The position numbers and the translations under genes are program-made. This document shows positions 60,931 to 64,000 of a stretch of 64,000 bases of DNA, piece after piece. The stretch lies in contig NZ_JACHZQ010000001.1 of the NCBI RefSeq assembly GCF_014193655.1, forward strand, positions 2,294,001-2,358,000. The letters are read 5' to 3'. The notes under the pieces are model-generated. The model had not been told where the DNA came from. It did no database searches and saw only the letters and a list, made by a program, of their open reading frames with translations. Origin of the DNA: Rhizobium sp. BK313. Its GTDB lineage: Bacteria; Pseudomonadota; Alphaproteobacteria; Rhizobiales; Rhizobiaceae. Each line of letters starts with the position of its first letter. Position 1 is the stretch's first letter.

Positions 60931-61818
60931 TCACTCCTCACTGGCGCTCCGTCCGTAAGCCCAGTCCATGTAAAGCTCCAGCGCCTTGCGGGCGATCGGA
61001 CCCTGCTGGAATTCGCGGTCGTCGAGGCGGTTGACCGAAACGACCTTGGAATAGTTGCCGGTGGTGAAGATCTCGTCGGCAGCCATGAATTGCTCAACCG
61101 ACAGTGTCTCCTCTCGCACATCGAACCCGCCCTGGCGCAGCAGGCCCATGACGCGGGCGCGGGTGATGCCGGCGAGGAAGGTGCGGTTGGCGACCGGCGT
61201 GTAGACGATACCGTCCTTCACCATGAAAACGTTCGAGGAAGCAGTCTCGACAACATTGCCGTTCATGTCGCGCACTAGTGCATTGTCGAAGCCGCGCTTC
61301 TTCGCCTCCAGGATCATGCGGCCGCTGTTCGGGTAAAGCGAACCGGCCTTAGCATCGGTCATCGCGTTTTCCGCCGACGGGCGGCGGAAGGGCGAGACGG
61401 TGAGCGTAACGCCGCCATGGCCACCCAGCGGTGCTTCGAACAGGCAGAGTGCGAAACGGGTCGATTCCGGATCGACGGCGACGACGCTGCCCGGCGAGCC
61501 ATGTTCGCCCCAATACATCGGCTTGATGTAGATCGGCGTTTTGCCGTCGAATTTCTTGACGCCTTCCCAGGCAAGCGCCTCGATTTCCTCGGCCGTCTTG
61601 AGCGGCTTCAGCCCCATGGCAACCGCCGAGCGGTTGATACGCTGGCAGTGAAGATCGAGATCGGGCGCAATACCGTCAAGCCATCGCGCACCGTCGAACA
61701 CGGTCGAACCCAGCCACATGGCATGCGACGTGGGGCCGATCAGCGGCGGATTGCCGGTGAGCCATTCTCCATCGACATAGGTCCAGGTTGTGGAGCGGGG
61801 GGATGTATCGACGGCCAT
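60931..61818 (-). CDS. Branched-chain amino acid aminotransferase (class IV)
   Basis: A 295-residue PLP enzyme of fold type IV. It begins MAVDTSPRSTTWTYVDGEWL and has the class IV signature as ETASSNVFMVKDGIVYTP (about 190-207), with catalytic Lys likely in AKAGSLYPNSGRMILEAKKRG (about 155-175), and TNTFFVG-type ending. Interconverts Leu, Ile, Val or D-amino acids with keto acids; the exact substrate is uncertain since D-amino acid transaminases share the family. AGGAGG precedes the ATG. Divergent from the alcohol dehydrogenase gene. Confidence 0.85.
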   Translation of the reverse strand: MAVDTSPRSTTWTYVDGEWLTGNPPLIGPTSHAMWLGSTVFDGARWLDGIAPDLDLHCQRINRSAVAMGLKPLKTAEEIEALAWEGVKKFDGKTPIYIKPMYWGEHGSPGSVVAVDPESTRFALCLFEAPLGGHGGVTLTVSPFRRPSAENAMTDAKAGSLYPNSGRMILEAKKRGFDNALVRDMNGNVVETASSNVFMVKDGIVYTPVANRTFLAGITRARVMGLLRQGGFDVREETLSVEQFMAADEIFTTGNYSKVVSVNRLDDREFQQGPIARKALELYMDWAYGRSASEE

Positions 61819-62026
61819 GATGATTTCCTCCTGAAAGCAGCGAGCAGGAAATCCCCGCACAACCTGAGGGTCAAGCAGAAATTTCGGCCCAATATCCATT
61901 TGCAACAAAGCGCCGGAAGCCGCATTCCCAGCGCAATTTTCATGCGCCGAAACAACAGCTTGACGAATGGGTGAATCAGGAAAAATGATGGACTATATTA
62001 ACCGCGGCAGGATACGCGAGATTCCC

Positions 62027-63067
62027 ATGAAAGCTATGTACTATGAGGCCTTCGAGGCCACTCCGGATATTCGCACTCTCCCCGACCCCACGCCGAGCGA
62101 AGACGGCGTCGTGATCGCCGTCGGTGCGACAGGGCTTTGCCGTAGCGATTGGCATGGCTGGATGGGCCATGACCCCGACATCAAGCTGCCGCACGTGCCC
62201 GGCCACGAACTTGCCGGCAAGGTGGTAGCGACCGGCCGGGGCGTCGTTCGCTTCAAGGTCGGCGATCGGGTGACCGTGCCGTTCGTGTCCGGCTGCGGGC
62301 ATTGCGCCGAATGCCATTCCGGCAACCAGCAGGTCTGCCCGAACCAGTTCCAGCCCGGCTTCACCCATTGGGGCTCCTTCGCCGAATATGTGGCGATCGA
62401 CTATGCCGACACCAATCTGGTGCATTTGCCGGAGACAGTCGACGATGCGACGGCGGCGAGCCTCGGCTGCCGTTTCGCTACGTCGTTTCGCGCTGTTGCC
62501 GACCAGGCCAAAACGCGTCCGGGCGAATGGATCGCGGTCCACGGCTGCGGCGGCGTCGGCCTGTCCGCCATCATGATCGCGAGCGCCCTCGGTGCGAACG
62601 CCATCGGCATCGATATTTCTGACGAAAAGCTGGCTTTCGCCCGCGAATGCGGCGCGGTCGCAACGATCAATGCGGCTGGCGTTGCCGATGTCACAGAGGC
62701 TGTGCGCGAGATCACCAAGGGCGGTGCGCATGTGTCGATCGACGCGCTCGGCCATCCCGTCACCTGCTTCAATTCGATCAAAAATCTCCGCCGCCGCGGC
62801 CGCCATGTGCAGGTCGGCCTGATGCTCGGCGAACATGCCGCGCCGCAAATTCCGATGGCGCAGGTTATTGGCCACGAGCTGGAAATCTACGGCAGCCACG
62901 GCATGCAGGCCTGGCGTTATGACGCCATGCTGGACATGCTCGCCGCCGGCAAGATCGCCCCGCAAAAGCTGATCGGCCGCAGGATCAGCTTGGAAGAAGC
63001 CGTGCCGGCGCTGATGGCGCTGGACAAGGCAGAGGGCACGGGAATCAGCGTGATTACACGATTTTAG
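62027..63067 (+). CDS. Zinc-dependent alcohol dehydrogenase (MDR superfamily)
   Basis: A 346-residue medium-chain dehydrogenase. The catalytic zinc ligands are Cys37 ([12 protein letters not shown]), His60 (PGHELAG), and the structural zinc Cys cluster is [15 protein letters not shown] (about 90-104). The NAD-binding motif [15 protein letters not shown] (about 170-184) is followed by IDISDEKL, with the acidic residue for NAD(H). The family begins MKAMYYEAF; a start at 61988 with better AGGAAAA would add 13 residues. Substrate unknown; probably a primary or aromatic alcohol. Confidence 0.92.
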   Translation: MKAMYYEAFEATPDIRTLPDPTPSEDGVVIAVGATGLCRSDWHGWMGHDPDIKLPHVPGHELAGKVVATGRGVVRFKVGDRVTVPFVSGCGHCAECHSGNQQVCPNQFQPGFTHWGSFAEYVAIDYADTNLVHLPETVDDATAASLGCRFATSFRAVADQAKTRPGEWIAVHGCGGVGLSAIMIASALGANAIGIDISDEKLAFARECGAVATINAAGVADVTEAVREITKGGAHVSIDALGHPVTCFNSIKNLRRRGRHVQVGLMLGEHAAPQIPMAQVIGHELEIYGSHGMQAWRYDAMLDMLAAGKIAPQKLIGRRISLEEAVPALMALDKAEGTGISVITRF

Positions 63068-63188
63068 GCACCCTTTTTCATCCTATCCATCGACGGCGCG
63101 CTCGTCGGCGCCAACGACGAAATGGACGATGCGTCTGCCGGCAGTATGGCGGCGCTGGATGAGGCAGCAAAGCGGAAGCTGGCGGTGA

Positions 63189-63356
63189 GCTGCCAACCGC
63201 TATTCGACGCTTGCCTGCTTCATTCTCTGGCAGCTGGGCCATTTGCCGCATGAAGGCGAGAACTTCACCTCTGGCGATCTCGTCTTCGAAGTGGTCAAAC
63301 TCGACGGACGCAATATCGACAAGGTCCGGATCCACCGGATGGAATATGCAATCTGA
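63189..63356 (+). pseudogene. Remnant of a CorC/hemolysin-type transporter-associated protein
   Basis: The frame reads [21 protein letters not shown]...[20 protein letters not shown] and ends MEYAI stop, the typical C-terminal CorC_HlyC (transporter-associated) domain. An in-frame TGA lies just upstream and the preceding CBS and membrane domains are gone; other frames to the left carry no clear part of the gene. It has no start codon. Probably a decayed CorC/CNNM-type gene, cut away at the end of the alcohol dehydrogenase gene. Confidence 0.65.
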
Positions 63357-63372
63357 TGAAGAGGATACGATC

Positions 63373-64000
63373 ATGGCATGGTCTGCCGGCCAATATGTGA
63401 AATTCGAAGATGAGCGCACGCGCCCGGCGCGCGATCTGCTGGCTCAGGTGCCGCTGGAGCGCATCGACCGAGCCATCGATCTCGGCTGCGGGCCGGGCAA
63501 TTCGACCGAGCTGATCGTCGAGCGCTATGGTGCGGCCAGTGTCTCCGGCCTCGATAGCGACGAGAACATGCTTGAGGCCGCCCGCAAGCGCATGCCCGGC
63601 ACGGAATTCGTCAAGGCCGATCTTGCCAAATGGCAGCCGGAAGAACCCGTCGATCTGCTTTTCGCCAACGCCGTCTTCCAATGGTTGCCTGATCATCTCG
63701 ACATTTTCGAGCGGCTGATGGACGGGCTCAAGCCGGGTGGTGTGCTCGCCATCCAGATGCCGGACAATCTGACCGAACTCAGCCACCTGATGATGGAGGA
63801 GACGGCGAAAAATGGGCCGTGGAGCGAGGCCTTCGCGAAGAAAAGCGTGCGCCGCAGTCCCCTGCCCTCGCCATCGGTTTATTATAACCGGCTGATCGGG
63901 AAGTCGGTACGCGTCGAACTTTGGCACACCAACTACAATCACCCGTTGGAAAATGCGGCGGCCATCGTCGAATGGGTCAAGGGCACGGGCCTGCGCCCCT
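63373..64000 (+). CDS. tam: Trans-aconitate 2-methyltransferase Tam (partial)
   Basis: Runs off the right edge; 209 codons are in the window. It begins [28 protein letters not shown], the typical Tam opening, followed by SAM motif [14 protein letters not shown] (about 37-49), [17 protein letters not shown] and [15 protein letters not shown]. The first residues [21 protein letters not shown] match Tam of E. coli type, which methylates trans-aconitate. GAAGAGG lies before the ATG. It starts 17 bases after the remnant gene. Confidence 0.9.
   Translation, partial: MAWSAGQYVKFEDERTRPARDLLAQVPLERIDRAIDLGCGPGNSTELIVERYGAASVSGLDSDENMLEAARKRMPGTEFVKADLAKWQPEEPVDLLFANAVFQWLPDHLDIFERLMDGLKPGGVLAIQMPDNLTELSHLMMEETAKNGPWSEAFAKKSVRRSPLPSPSVYYNRLIGKSVRVELWHTNYNHPLENAAAIVEWVKGTGLRP

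Noticed and set aside
1..64000. Mobile elements, prophage, CRISPR, toxin-antitoxin or defence island
   Set aside because: No transposase, integrase, repeat-spacer array or recognisable defence gene was found on either strand.

Overview
The window looks like chromosomal DNA of a Rhizobium-type alphaproteobacterium (Rhizobiaceae). Evidence is the GC-rich third positions, the cycH/cycJ(ccm)-feuPQ linkage described in Rhizobium leguminosarum, a RosR/MucR zinc-finger regulator, a seven-gene Mrp/Pha antiporter operon, a dmeRF metal-efflux pair, many Rhizobiales-restricted DUF proteins, and RIME-like palindromic intergenic repeats. I see no phage, insertion sequence, CRISPR array, rRNA or tRNA. Apart from one gene remnant near the right end, this reads as ordinary chromosome rich in small regulatory units.

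Layout. 0-5 kb: the start of a cytochrome c maturation operon (ccmI-ccmE-ccmF, minus strand), a lipoprotein, the FeuP/FeuQ two-component system and a small exported protein that fits the FeuQ inhibitor FeuN. 5-18 kb: cell-envelope and housekeeping genes (Dabb protein, YjbR-like protein, YcgN, class A PBP, DUF1214/DUF1254 pair), small conserved proteins, a DUF2336 protein, and a histidine kinase overlapping a peptidoglycan-binding membrane protein, then sufE and rosR sharing a bidirectional terminator. 18.5-24.5 kb: mrpA-G on the minus strand. 24.6-33 kb: msrB, an FAD oxidoreductase, acetyltransferase, hemolysin III protein, a VOC dioxygenase-like gene behind a possible glycine-riboswitch-like leader, an AI-2E family permease, a polysaccharide deacetylase-like protein and cbpA-cbpM. 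33-42 kb: DUF930, oligopeptidase B, DUF1697, a TetR regulator divergent from a homocysteine S-methyltransferase, selO and a class A beta-lactamase. 41.7-52.6 kb: dmeRF with its G-tract operator, acetyltransferase, C39-like peptidase, methyltransferase, two c-type cytochromes, LysE exporter, regulator/enzyme pairs, phosphodiesterase, sodB and a cold-shock protein. 52.6-64 kb: small hypotheticals, a BON protein, racemase-like protein, an AraC regulator near a PEBP-MFS operon, a TetR/GST divergent pair with a long inverted-repeat operator, an aminotransferase, an alcohol dehydrogenase, a CorC-like remnant, and the start of tam.

Recurring design: many units are a regulator plus one target gene, several with a visible palindromic operator (TetR/homocysteine methyltransferase, DmeR/DmeF, TetR/GST). 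The most interesting observations are the riboswitch-like leader before the VOC gene at 28.4 kb, the FeuN candidate, two very small genes (55 and 40 codons) supported by good ribosome binding sites, and the regulatory palindromes. I did not find a clearly new multi-gene system. All family names come from reading the translated sequence, not from database searches.
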